A DNA stretch of 34,643 nt from Ectocarpus siliculosus (Eukaryota; Sar; Phaeophyceae; Ectocarpales; Ectocarpaceae), in the NCBI GenBank assembly GCA_000310025.1, contig FN649728.1:3632958-3667600 (forward strand). Direction: 5' to 3'. Shown here piece after piece: positions 1 through 7,558 of this stretch. The notes below the pieces were generated by a model. The model was not told the origin of the DNA. It saw only the letters and a list, made by a program, of their open reading frames with translations, and made no database searches. The position numbers and the translations under genes were made by a program. Numbering within the stretch: position 1 is the first letter of the stretch; every line of letters begins with the position of its first letter.

Positions 1-502
1 GTAAGTTCGTGAAACTTGTACACTTATGTCATATCCTGTGGCACAAAACAGCAACCATATGACACCGAGGCGAGCGCTCAGTCGGATTCTTGTCGTTGGC
101 TCTTGCTATTGCTGTGTTTGCATCCTAAGAACTCCGATCGATGATAAACCGCTACGTGTGATTCATCTGAATTCCGTGAAGAGCTGAGGCACCTCGCGCA
201 GAATAATCATTTTTGAGTGTTCCCGACCCCCATCTTCATATTCCCCACCCACATGTGCTTGCCCCCCCCCCAAAAAAAAAGCACGGCAGCTGATATGAAA
301 CCCCCTTCTGGGCCCACCTATGCCGACACCTTGCTTACTGCCGTGTGTGTGAGCGAAGCTGAGCGCGGTGTCGCTCTATGACTTGAACGATCACGGCTTC
401 ATCTACCAGCACAGCATCGACAACCGGATCAAGAGGGACCTCTGGGAGTACTCGCACTCGTGGATGGGCGTGCTCAAGGCGGATTGTCCCCCCTCTTTGT
501 GA
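1..502 (+). CDS. Last intron and terminal exon of a truncated upstream gene, possibly NTF2-like/DUF2358-type
   Basis: The first bases, GTAAGT, form a consensus 5' splice site, so the window seems to begin at the first base of an intron; the preceding exons lie outside. A coding exon starts near 364, after the AG at 362-363 (an AG at 357-358 is also possible), and ends at a TGA at 500-502. It encodes about 45 residues, including VSLYDLNDHGFIYQHSIDN and then WEYSHSWMGVLKAD. A strand, a turn and a 'G.IY.H.IDN' stretch resemble the C-terminal part of DUF2358-type proteins with an NTF2-like fold, often plastid or mitochondrial in plants and algae. That assignment rests on a short motif and is weak. 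The exon itself is better supported: it has clear codon structure, unlike the flanking DNA. Confidence 0.45.
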
Positions 503-546
503 TCTATGTGGCTACTGGTGCGCGCTCTTGCTGGCTACTCTCGCTT

Positions 547-706
547 GAGGAAGAGCAAGAGGAGGAAGCAGGAGCTGAGGGATGTATGGGAAACAACGGG
601 GGGGCGAGAGAGAGAGAGTTCGGAAGACAACACTCTAGCTTCCGGAAGAGCAAGAGGAGGGAGCGGAGGCTGAGTGATGTATGGGAAGCAACGGTGGGCG
701 GGAGAG
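547..706. repeat. Imperfect direct repeat, two copies of about 65 bp, period about 95
   Basis: Copy 1 (547-612) and copy 2 (642-706) share 'GGAAGAGCAAGAGGAGG', then 'GATGTATGGGAA' and 'CAACGG', with scattered substitutions. Both are purine-rich on the plus strand. This looks like local duplication rather than a transposable element. Confidence 0.6.
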
Positions 707-1741
707 CGTCTGGAACACGCCGGGAGACCGGGCAATCTAAGCATGGGTGACCAAGCCCTGCTACCCAGCAACGTAGCTGGCGCCTCGCTCGCTGGCGGGC
801 TCCGCACATCGGGCTTGGCCTCTGCTCGTGTTTTAGGCCTGCCGCGGCAACGCACGTCTCCTACGTGGCGAGAGAGGGGCAGGGCAAGAACAAGAGCAAG
901 TGCTGAAGGGACAAAAAGGAGCTGTCTTGTCGACTTCACTGCCGTGGCATGCCCCGTCGACTGTACAGGGGGCTGCGAAAACACGCGAAGCATTGATGTA
1001 GTGCTCTCCTGTACCCTCGCCCGATGACTCGGCAGGTGGGGGCCGACGAGGATTTGTGGTGGGTAAGTTATGGACTACGCAAGCACGCGTAGGTTGTTGG
1101 AGTATTTCGATCCTCGCCGGGTAGACTCTTATCTACTGTACGTGTGCCCATTCGACGTTGTATATCACATAGATTTGTTGGAGTACGGTGTCTGTGGTCT
1201 GTTACTGTTCTTTGGGCAGAGTTAGATTGGACTTGCCTCTTTTTACGCTATACTTGGTATTTTCGTATTCCGTCGAACGGCATCGTCTCTTCTCCACTAC
1301 AATAGAGAGGTGGGGATAACGCGATGTATATGCTGTATTCCTTGTTCACATTATTTCATTTTGTGACAAAGTCTACCATATGCGTCTGTGAATGATGCAG
1401 GAACCATGCCATTGCTTACTACTGTCTACCAATTTTTCTCGAGCTTAGGATATCTGTACATATGTTGTGATAACGAAGAACATTCCTATCAAAACATTCA
1501 CAATAGGCGCTGGCGACCTAGTGCGCTCCACGGCGTGAAACTTGTGTCGGAGTAGCAAGCGAACGTTGTGTTTGAAGAGGCAGGAGAGCCTATAGTCGAC
1601 GCATTGTATTTGACTGAGCAGAGCAATCCTTTCGTGTTGCGTTTTGGTAAATAAATGGTGCGTAAATATTTATATTTTTTAGACATATCAATGGCAAGAA
1701 TATCACCAGGGGACTACGGTGATCATGTTGTGGGTATGTTA

Positions 1742-1924
1742 AGCTCGTGTCCGTTTTAAGCGTTGATTTGAAACCTATCAATTGTGTGTCTTCCATCTGT
1801 GTCTTGATGGTACGGAGCCGCGGAGCATGAGGGGTGATTTCATCGTGGTGTGTGTTGCGCTCGTGTGCGTCTTAAACGTTGATTTGGAACCTATCAATTG
1901 TGTATCTACGTCTGTCTCTTTATT
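1742..1924. repeat. Pair of diverged direct repeats, about 67 bp each, period 116
   Basis: 1742-1808 and 1858-1924 align over their length, with the shared core 'CCTATCAATTGTGT' preceded by 'GTTGATTTG(A/G)AA'. The copies differ at roughly one base in seven, so the duplication is old. Confidence 0.7.
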
Positions 1925-3019
1925 GTGTTCGGTTAGTTTTCTCCGCCAAACAAAGCAGGACCGTTAAACCCATCTATTTCAATGCAGCTAGTGGCTGTGG
2001 ATGGGCAAGCGTGGTGCTTCTGTCGTGATATGTAGAATGCGTTGACACGTCCATGCAACGAAATGGGTTGTCGCGTGTTTCACGTACGGATTGCATGACA
2101 GCAAACAAGCGTTTATTTCCGCATACAAACGTAACATGAGGCTACAGAACCACAAACTGGATAAGTTTTGGCGGCTGCGCGCAGAATCTGCACAAAGTAC
2201 TATGATGGGCCGTGACTGTCCGGTAGTTGCGGCGCTAGGGGTATGGGGGGCATATTCAGGAATTGAAGCATCGGACACTTCCCTGTTTGCCCTCTAGCAG
2301 TTTCGAAGAAGCGGCGGTCATGCAGCATCTATGAAGAAGGGACTACTTCAACACTTCTCTCCATGTCACGTTTTTGCGAGCGTGTTCATACGCCCGGTGT
2401 TTACTTAACACCCCCCACGTGGACGATAGTTAATAAAAGCCGTTAAAGTGCACATTATCACCGTTAACATGTCTATCACACGCCGTACTAAGTCATGCTA
2501 ACATGTATACCGTTTTTTCCTTTGAGGGACGTATGGTAATATCAGCACGACGGTCGTCAACAAGCTGCTACACTATTTGCTAGATACCGTACGAGAGATG
2601 GAGACCATCCAGGAGAGACAATGAAGACAGGTGAGCGCAACTCACCTCCATCACAGTGATTCCCAGCCCCGAGGAAACGGTCTACGCACAGGGGCCTCCA
2701 GCAAGTTGTAACAATCACCGAACAAGCAGAGAAGGAAATCACTGGTTACCGCGAGGTAAAAACCAAGAGAAGGGGACTCTCCCATCTTGGCCGCGGTCGA
2801 TCTTGGAGCTGAAGTCGACGTGGGAGATGGTCCGATTGAATCTCTTGGGCTCTCCTCCAAAGAAGCGGCGGCCGTTGATGGCGGTGCGCAGGGAAAGTCC
2901 TCTGGGGCGTTGTGGGTCCCCTCCTGGTGTCCCCCAGCACTCTCCACCTCCGCTACACCCCCGCAGACTGCTAACCGTCCGGGCAGCAGGCTCGTGGCAG
3001 TGGAAGCGCCAGGTTGCGC

Positions 3020-3208
3020 TCAAGCAGAAAATGATGGTTGGGCAGCAACTCCGATGCCCTGCTCCACTTCCCGCTTGGTAAGCTCCTCCCAATCTCCATC
3101 GGGGTATTCCACCCGCCAATACGGGTCGCAGTAGTCGTACACCTTGGCCTTGAACACTTTGGACTGTCCTTCGGCGCTAGTAAAGGTCCTTCCCACGACG
3201 GTACGCAG
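3020..3208 (-). CDS. C-terminal tudor/chromo-like module of the integrase
   Basis: In the frame +1 to the integrase, minus 3208-3020 reads LRTVVGRTF, then KVYDYCDPYWRVEYPDGD and WEELTKREVEQG, ending at a TGA at 3020-3022. The pattern of aromatic residues and 'VEYPDGDWEEL' resembles small beta-barrel (tudor/PWWP/chromo) modules at the C-terminus of retroelement integrases, which are thought to bind chromatin. One frame change (equal to a one-base insertion) between about 3250 and 3180 separates it from the integrase. There is no Met, so it is not a separate gene. The fold is inferred from pattern only. Confidence 0.6.
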   Translation of the reverse strand: MRTVVGRTFTSAEGQSKVFKAKVYDYCDPYWRVEYPDGDWEELTKREVEQGIGVAAQPSFSA

Positions 3209-5252
3209 GGAAACTTTTCCAAGGCTCGCTCCCGGGACGCCACCTCGTGTTGTCCTCTTGTGGGTCTCCCGGTGGCCGAGGTTCTGAGTCGGGGTGATGG
3301 AGTTCCCAAAGCGCGTGGAAGACGTCGAGCTGTAGCGGCGAAAAGCTGTCGCGTGCTTCGTCCTCGGTGATCCTGCTCGATTGTATCCTATCCTGGTATC
3401 GACCTCGATACTCCCATGCCCACGTACCAGCGCTCTTGGCCTGTCCTACCCTCCGAGCTGTCACGGTGTAGAGAGGTACGGCGACCACGGAGGTGTCGGT
3501 CGAACCCAAGGAAGCCGACCAGATGAGGTGGCTGAACTCGTCCTCGCAGGGCAGTTGGAGATGTGTGGGACGCCGGTGGAAGGGCTTGATGTCGGCAGCC
3601 ACTACTCGGCGTTGTCGGATGCGTCGTCCGTTGAGTTGCACCGTGAAGCACAGCCGAGCCAAGAGAACGTTGACGACAGTCCACGGTCCCGTGAAGTGCT
3701 CATGTGCCAGTTTCGGGTGCAGGCTATCTCGGTAGAGGGGGATTGGGGTCTCGTGGACCAGCACCAGGTCTCCTATCTGTGTCTTGGCTCCCGGTGACTC
3801 ACAGGCGACCCTGGCGTTGTGACGTTCCCGTTGTTTGGTGAGTACCAGAATTTCTTGCGTGAGATGATGTTGGTCCTCGACCGTTCTCTCCAAGCCTTGG
3901 CCGAACGAAGCGGTGTCCAAAGGTTGGGCGAAAAAGTCGACGTGACTGCGTGGCGGCCGACCAAAAAGTATCTGGTACGGCGAGGCCCCTCCCGGCAGGG
4001 CCGGATCGGGCGTAACCCGGTGGATTCACGTCGCCACGGGAACGTAGTCGTCCCACCGCTGGGGCCATGCTTTGCACAGGAGGGAGAGGGCTTCCTGCGG
4101 CCACCCTCCCATCCGTTCCACCGCTCCCTGGGCTCTGGGATGGTTGACCGGGCCATTGTCCAGCGACACCTTCAGCCAGTTGCACAGGTGTTGCATCACG
4201 CGCGCAATGTTCTCGCTTCCCATGTCCGCGCGGATGGAGAGTGGAAGACCAAAGGTGAGGAGAAGCTCCAAACGTTTGCTGCTCGCGCTTAGGGCGTCCT
4301 TGTGCGGGAGAGGGAAAGCGGCCAAGAACTTCGACGCGCTGTCCACTACAACCAACAGGTACTGGTTCCCCTTCTCTGACTTGACCTTCATATCCTGGAT
4401 ATCTATTTGTAGAACCTCCCCGGGTTGAAGAAGGCGAGCGGGCATCATGGCGAGTTGCGTACTCCACGCCCGCTGCCTCCGGCGGCACGGGCATGACAAG
4501 AAGTAAGCGCGGACGTCCCGCTTCAGCATGGGCCACTGATACTTCCTCTCGATTAGCAGGGTCGTCCTTGCGGTGCCCGGGTGCCCGTACATACCGTGGA
4601 TGAGTGCCAACATTCCTGGTAGTAGCCGACGTGGAACGGCGATCGCGTACAGTCCTCCCCGCGGTGCGTGCCACAGTAGGTGGTCGTCCGCGAGTACGTA
4701 GTCGGTGTCGTCGCCTTGGTCTCCCTCAAGCATAGCTTCGATAGGCCCCAGGGTCGGGTCCCGCTGCTGTGCCTCCGCGAGTTGCACAGGGTCCCGTAAG
4801 ATGTTCTCCATCTGGTATAAGTTCGCCGAGAGTCCCCGACGCAGTTCCGGTGTGTCCAGCCGTTCGTGGTCTCCATCGTGGCCCTCAGGGGCCCCCGTTG
4901 ATTCCTCCGTGGTCCCCGGTGGCGAAGCAGATACCGGTGTCGTGACCGACTCATCCTCTTCGCGTTCCTCCCGGGGCACAGGCGTCGATGTTCGGGCTGG
5001 CGCCGGTGCCATACGTCTGTTCTCCTCCAGCGACTCGGGTGCCGAGGGCGTGTGGGCGTTCCTAGCTGGCCCCTTGCCTTTCCGGTTAGCTACCTGTCTT
5101 CTCCTCTCCGGTAGTACGGCCACTTCTGTCGAAGGAGGAACCTCTGTAGTCGTCTGCGGCGCTTGAGCTTGGCGTGCCGTACGTCGCGTGACCGCCGGAG
5201 TAATGATGAATCGTGGCTCCTGTAGGGCGGTGTCGACCGCAGAATCAGCGGT
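3177..5252 (-). pseudogene. Ty3/gypsy-type integrase with GPY/F-like module, interrupted by a TGA
   Basis: Numbered from the ATG at 5123: a Pro/Thr/Glu-rich linker (1-100), an integrase zinc-binding region with His176 and His181 (HGMYGHPG) and Cys211/Cys213, then the catalytic core with Asp241 (LQIDI), Asp300 (RADMGSEN) and Glu336 (QGAVERMG), a D-D-35-E arrangement. The zinc pair is C-x-C rather than C-x-x-C, so this subdomain may be damaged. The TGA at 4026-4028 follows residue 365. Downstream in the same frame come ASPYQILFGRPPR and HFTGPWTVVNVLLARL, typical of the region after the core and of the GPY/F module of Ty3/gypsy integrases. The frame ends at 3177. Confidence 0.88.
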
Positions 5253-6254
5253 CTACGTGAAGGTGTCGTGTAAGCTGAAGAGAAGGTCGTCGGCTAGGCT
5301 GTCGCGTGTGTCCCTGTTCATCGCGACTACGCCACAGACGCACAAAGCAAAGAACACTTCACGCATCATCGGTGGTAGGGTAAACTCTTCGAGTGCCCAG
5401 GCCGCGGCGCTGGTCCTGACAGTGGGTGGACTACGAAAGTCGTCTTGTGCCGTGGTGAGCTTCACGAAGTCCTGCCACTGCACATCCTGGGCTGTGTCCA
5501 AAGTTCCGGCGTCCTCTGGGTGTGCCTGATAGGCCGCCGGCGGTGGGCGACGTCCCATGATGTGCACGTGGGTGATGGCCGGGGACGGTGCATCAGCTGG
5601 GAAGATCGCTTTCTCGCCTGGCGGTCTCTGCAAGAAGTAGTGGCCGCCCCGATCGAGGAAAGAACCGATGGTGGGTGTGGTTGGCGTGGGTTGCTGGATG
5701 TGATGCTTCCACTTGGAGAGGTTTGCGGAGAGCTTCGCCATGGCGTCCTCAGGTTGTCGTTTGCACGCTGCGATGAAGACCCTCTGCTTCCGTGTGGGTA
5801 CGCCCACGTCGACAGCTGTCAGCGTGGCCTCCTCCACAGAGCATCGGTGGCGCTCCAGGAGTGGCCGTAAGGTGTCCCACCACTCGGTGGTCCCCGCAAA
5901 TCTCACCGGACACTCCACGATCAGGAGTCGTGCTCGGCTCGACAGGAAGATGTCGATGATCTCCGTGGCTTGCCTTGCTGCTGTGTTGCCCGTCCGATCA
6001 GGATCATACCGGCGACAGGCGTTGCCGATGAGGATCTCCGGTTTGGCGCCGGTGACAGCTTCCCTGCATCGGGGGCTAGCTAAGGGGGCTCGTAGCAGTT
6101 GGACCCCTTGGCCCCACGCGTTGGTTCGCGCACACTCCAGCGCTGTCCATTCGGGCTCGATTGCTGCACCTATCTGTAGCACCTCCCCCAGGGCCAACAG
6201 AGCACCGCCAGCTCCACATCCCCAGACAGACGCACGCCCTCGGGTGCCTCTGAG
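5253..6254 (-). CDS. Cytosine-C5 DNA methyltransferase-like domain in the retroelement
   Basis: C5 methyltransferase motifs occur in the family order. Motif I is SVWGCGAGGALLAL at about 6230-6189, the S-adenosylmethionine loop, followed by an acidic residue in AAIEPEW. Motif IV is LIGNACRRYD with a Cys at 6017-6015. Motif VI is LIVECP, with the Glu kept. Motif VIII is DVGVPTRKQRVFIAA. A motif IX-like stretch is DAPSPAITHVHIMGRR and a motif X-like end is LPPMMREVFFAL. The catalytic Cys and motif VI Glu are present, but the usual Pro-Cys-Gln reads Ala-Cys-Arg and the usual Glu-Asn-Val reads Glu-Cys-Pro. The spacing between motifs VIII and IX is short, so the target recognition region is small. 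Motif I lies upstream of the first candidate start, so this is a domain of a larger protein. Activity is uncertain. Confidence 0.75.
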   Translation of the reverse strand, partial: LRGTRGRASVWGCGAGGALLALGEVLQIGAAIEPEWTALECARTNAWGQGVQLLRAPLASPRCREAVTGAKPEILIGNACRRYDPDRTGNTAARQATEIIDIFLSSRARLLIVECPVRFAGTTEWWDTLRPLLERHRCSVEEATLTAVDVGVPTRKQRVFIAACKRQPEDAMAKLSANLSKWKHHIQQPTPTTPTIGSFLDRGGHYFLQRPPGEKAIFPADAPSPAITHVHIMGRRPPPAAYQAHPEDAGTLDTAQDVQWQDFVKLTTAQDDFRSPPTVRTSAAAWALEEFTLPPMMREVFFALCVCGVVAMNRDTRDSLADDLLFSLHDTFT

Positions 6255-6588
6255 TCAAGGCGCGACGCACATCCTCGTAGGCCAGACATCTCTGGTGGTC
6301 CATCGGGCCCGGTGTCTCCGGCGTGTGTTGTAGGGCCCAGACAACCGTCAGGGGTAGCATAGGTCCAGGGTCCACTTCCGTCGCTCCCAGAGCCGCTAAC
6401 GAAACACCGTCGAGCGTTGGCGTTCCTGTCCCCGATCCGCCGCCGCCGTCAGTGTCGCGCCGTGGGCCCGGGGAGGGGTCGTTCATGTCCTCCCGTGCCA
6501 GACTCTGGAGGTGGACACCGTCGAACATTGGCCCTGTGGGTTCGTGACTGCGTCCTTCGGAGGTCGTGGTGTCGTCTTGATCGGTATC
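6076..6588 (-). CDS. Leader ORF of the retroelement, function unknown
   Basis: This frame opens after a TAG near 6589, with a first ATG at 6528. It encodes an acidic, Pro/Gly/Asp-rich, probably disordered stretch, then a more structured part containing PLTVVWALQ and RCLAYEDVRRAL. The structured part points straight at methyltransferase motif I, which lies one frame away. A +1 shift near 6255-6225, equivalent to a one-base insertion, would join them. The last 50 or so codons of this frame, which overlap the methyltransferase, look like shadow sequence. It may be the N-terminal extension of the methyltransferase or the end of an upstream polyprotein module. Confidence 0.4.
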   Translation of the reverse strand, partial: DTDQDDTTTSEGRSHEPTGPMFDGVHLQSLAREDMNDPSPGPRRDTDGGGGSGTGTPTLDGVSLAALGATEVDPGPMLPLTVVWALQHTPETPGPMDHQRCLAYEDVRRALTQRHPRACVCLGMWSWRCSVGPGGGATDRCSNRARMDSAGVCANQRVGPRGPTATSPLS

Positions 6589-7009
6589 CTAGGGCTCCTT
6601 ATCGCGACCGTCGGTGCGGTAGCTGTTCTTTTCTTTCTATCATTTTGTTTTCTTTTTCCGAGTGGTTTGTACTCTATTCTTGTTTTGTTTCCCCGCGGCG
6701 TCGTATGTGCCGGGTTTTGCAACCACGGGCTCCCCATTTTTGTGGACTATAGTCTAAAGCTAATGTGAGAGCAAAAACAACAACAACAATAGGCAACGCA
6801 AAATGGATCTCTCAGGATCGCGGTTCGGTTTTGTTGTGCGTTGTTGCTGGATTCTTCTGGTTCCTTGTGTTCAGATATTGCGCGCTGCTGCTGTAGCCGC
6901 TGCGCCCGTTGGACCAAGCTGTGGAAGGTGCTGTGAGCTGAGTTTGGAAAGTTTTTTTGAAAATGAACCCACGAAACCTTGAAAAGCTGTATGAAGTCCA
7001 GGTAGGGGT

Positions 7010-7013
<4 letters not shown>

Positions 7014-7051
<38 letters not shown>
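7014..7051. repeat. (CT)n microsatellite, about 19 units
   Basis: An uninterrupted CT dinucleotide run on the plus strand. It creates Arg-Glu repeats in minus-strand frames, which are not genes. Confidence 0.95.
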
Positions 7052-7052
<1 letters not shown>

Positions 7053-7056
7053 TGAT

Positions 7057-7100
7057 GATAATGGGTAGTCTTTCTGTGTGTGTTTTTATTATAAACGAAT
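7057..7100 (+). repeat. Dispersed repeat family B, copy near the TRIM
   Basis: GGGTAGTCTTTCTGTGTGTG followed by TTTTTATTATA, matching the family B core. It ends just before the TRIM. Confidence 0.6.
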
Positions 7101-7107
7101 GGGTCAC

Positions 7108-7175
7108 TGTGGAGACCACCTTCATAAAGGTAGAAACTCCCCAACGTCTGTCGAGGACGATTCCCTCTTTTCACA
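7108..7175 (+). repeat. 5' terminal repeat of the TRIM
   Basis: 68 bp, identical to 7487-7554, with TG...CA ends. Confidence 0.92.
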
Positions 7176-7199
7176 ATGGCGTCGACGTGAGATGTCAGG

Positions 7200-7240
7200 G
7201 TGTCTGCTTGTGGTTGCAAAAGACACGGGTTCAAAACCCG
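7200..7240 (+). other. tRNA-like hairpins inside the TRIM
   Basis: GTGTCT (7200-7205) pairs with AGACAC (7221-7226). Directly after it, CGGGTTCAAAACCCG forms a 4-bp stem with a 7-base loop, TTCAAAA, like a tRNA T arm and matching a pol III B-box. A full cloverleaf cannot be built, so this is not called as a tRNA gene. It may be a packaging or priming structure, or a tRNA-derived fragment. Confidence 0.4.
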
Positions 7241-7486
7241 CTGGTCACTAAATTTTCTTCCGGATAACGGAAAAAGAAAAACGGTGGGTGGGCCAAGGGA
7301 GGACGCACTGGCTATCGAACTCGGAACTTCTGAAAACGTGGCGGACGTAGCGAACCCGTAAAACACGTACAGAGGATTGTGAGGAATGTGAATCGCCCCG
7401 CCGCCAGCCGGTCGGGTTCCGGTTACCCCAAGAAGACTTCTCTTGCCTGGGCAACAAGAAAAAGTCTCGAAAAAAGGGGGGGGTAA

Positions 7487-7554
7487 TGTGGAGACCACCT
7501 TCATAAAGGTAGAAACTCCCCAACGTCTGTCGAGGACGATTCCCTCTTTTCACA
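7487..7554 (+). repeat. 3' terminal repeat of the TRIM
   Basis: 68 bp, identical to 7108-7175, directly preceded by the polypurine tract and followed by TCAC. Confidence 0.92.
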
Positions 7555-7558
7555 TCAC

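Larger units (their letters stand above)
503..2560. other. Intergenic region, no convincing gene
   Basis: No open frame here shows protein-like composition, splice sites in phase or a recognisable motif. The first part is purine-rich and holds two imperfect copies of a 65-bp stretch (547-612 and 642-706). A second pair of diverged direct repeats lies at 1742-1808 and 1858-1924. The 3' untranslated region of the upstream gene probably lies at the start, but no end signal can be fixed. Confidence 0.5.
3177..6254 (-). pseudogene. Methyltransferase-integrase polyprotein, one frame broken by two stop codons
   Basis: A single minus-strand frame stays open from 6254 to 3177 except for a TAG at 5253-5255 and a TGA at 4026-4028, about 1,025 codons in all. 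Protein homology continues across the TGA: integrase sequence resumes at once, and the TGA sits where a Trp codon TGG would give it by one transition. The TAG separates the methyltransferase from the linker leading into the integrase. A TGA at 6255-6257 closes the frame upstream, only about 11 codons before methyltransferase motif I, and the leader ORF there is in a different frame. This fits a once continuous polyprotein decayed by point mutation. Stop readthrough is possible but not indicated by any sequence feature I can see. Confidence 0.8.
2990..6590 (-). mobile_element. Degenerate Ty3/gypsy-like retroelement carrying a DNA methyltransferase-like domain
   Basis: Read on the minus strand the order is: a Pro/Gly/Asp-rich leader (6588-6255), a C5 DNA methyltransferase-like domain (6254-5256), a low-complexity linker, integrase zinc finger and DDE core (about 4600-4029), a GPY/F-like module (about 3700) and a tudor/chromo-like module (3208-3020). 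No reverse transcriptase or RNase H motif, protease or gag zinc knuckle was found within or beside this segment, so the copy is 5'-truncated, internally deleted or non-autonomous. I found no flanking long terminal repeats, so the outer limits are only the ends of recognisable coding sequence. Two in-frame stops and two frame changes show it is not translated intact from this copy by normal decoding. Confidence 0.85.
6591..7103. other. Non-coding spacer between the retroelement and the TRIM
   Basis: No gene is visible. It contains the short motif 'AACAACAACAACAATAGG' at about 6776-6793, a CT-dinucleotide run at 7014-7051 and, just after it, a copy of the 'GGGTAGTCTTTCTGTG' interspersed repeat. 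The missing 5' part of the retroelement would be expected here, but no coding remnant or terminal repeat can be recognised. Confidence 0.5.
7108..7554 (+). mobile_element. Complete TRIM (terminal-repeat retrotransposon in miniature), 447 bp
   Basis: Two identical 68-bp direct repeats (7108-7175 and 7487-7554) begin TGTGGAGACC and end CTCTTTTCACA, so they have the TG...CA ends of long terminal repeats. One base after the left repeat is TGGCGTCGACGTGAG (7177-7191), a fitting primer-binding site because tRNA 3' ends are CCA. Just before the right repeat is a polypurine tract, AAAAAAGGGGGGGG (7470-7483). The flanks carry a 4-bp target duplication, TCAC (7104-7107 and 7555-7558). The 311-bp interior has no coding potential, so it must depend on proteins from another element. 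Identical terminal repeats suggest recent insertion. The plus strand is the retroviral sense, given primer site and polypurine tract order. Confidence 0.88.

Noticed and set aside
2739-3119. Minus-strand frame downstream of the tudor-like module, in the polyprotein frame
   Set aside because: It is a continuation of the pol frame after its stop at 3177, overlaps the tudor-like module in another frame, and shows no conserved motif; probably 3' untranslated sequence of the element.
7205-7260. Possible tRNA gene (TTCAAAA loop)
   Set aside because: Only the T-arm-like hairpin forms; acceptor and anticodon stems do not pair over the needed lengths.
7186-7486. Idea that the TRIM interior is a CRISPR-like or riboswitch structure
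   Set aside because: There are no regular repeats with spacers, and eukaryotic context with terminal repeats, primer site and polypurine tract explains it better.
6812-7504. Long minus-strand open frame of 230 codons across the TRIM
   Set aside because: It reads through the TRIM terminal repeat, the interior and the CT microsatellite (Arg-Glu repeats); it is explained by the repeats and has no protein-like composition.
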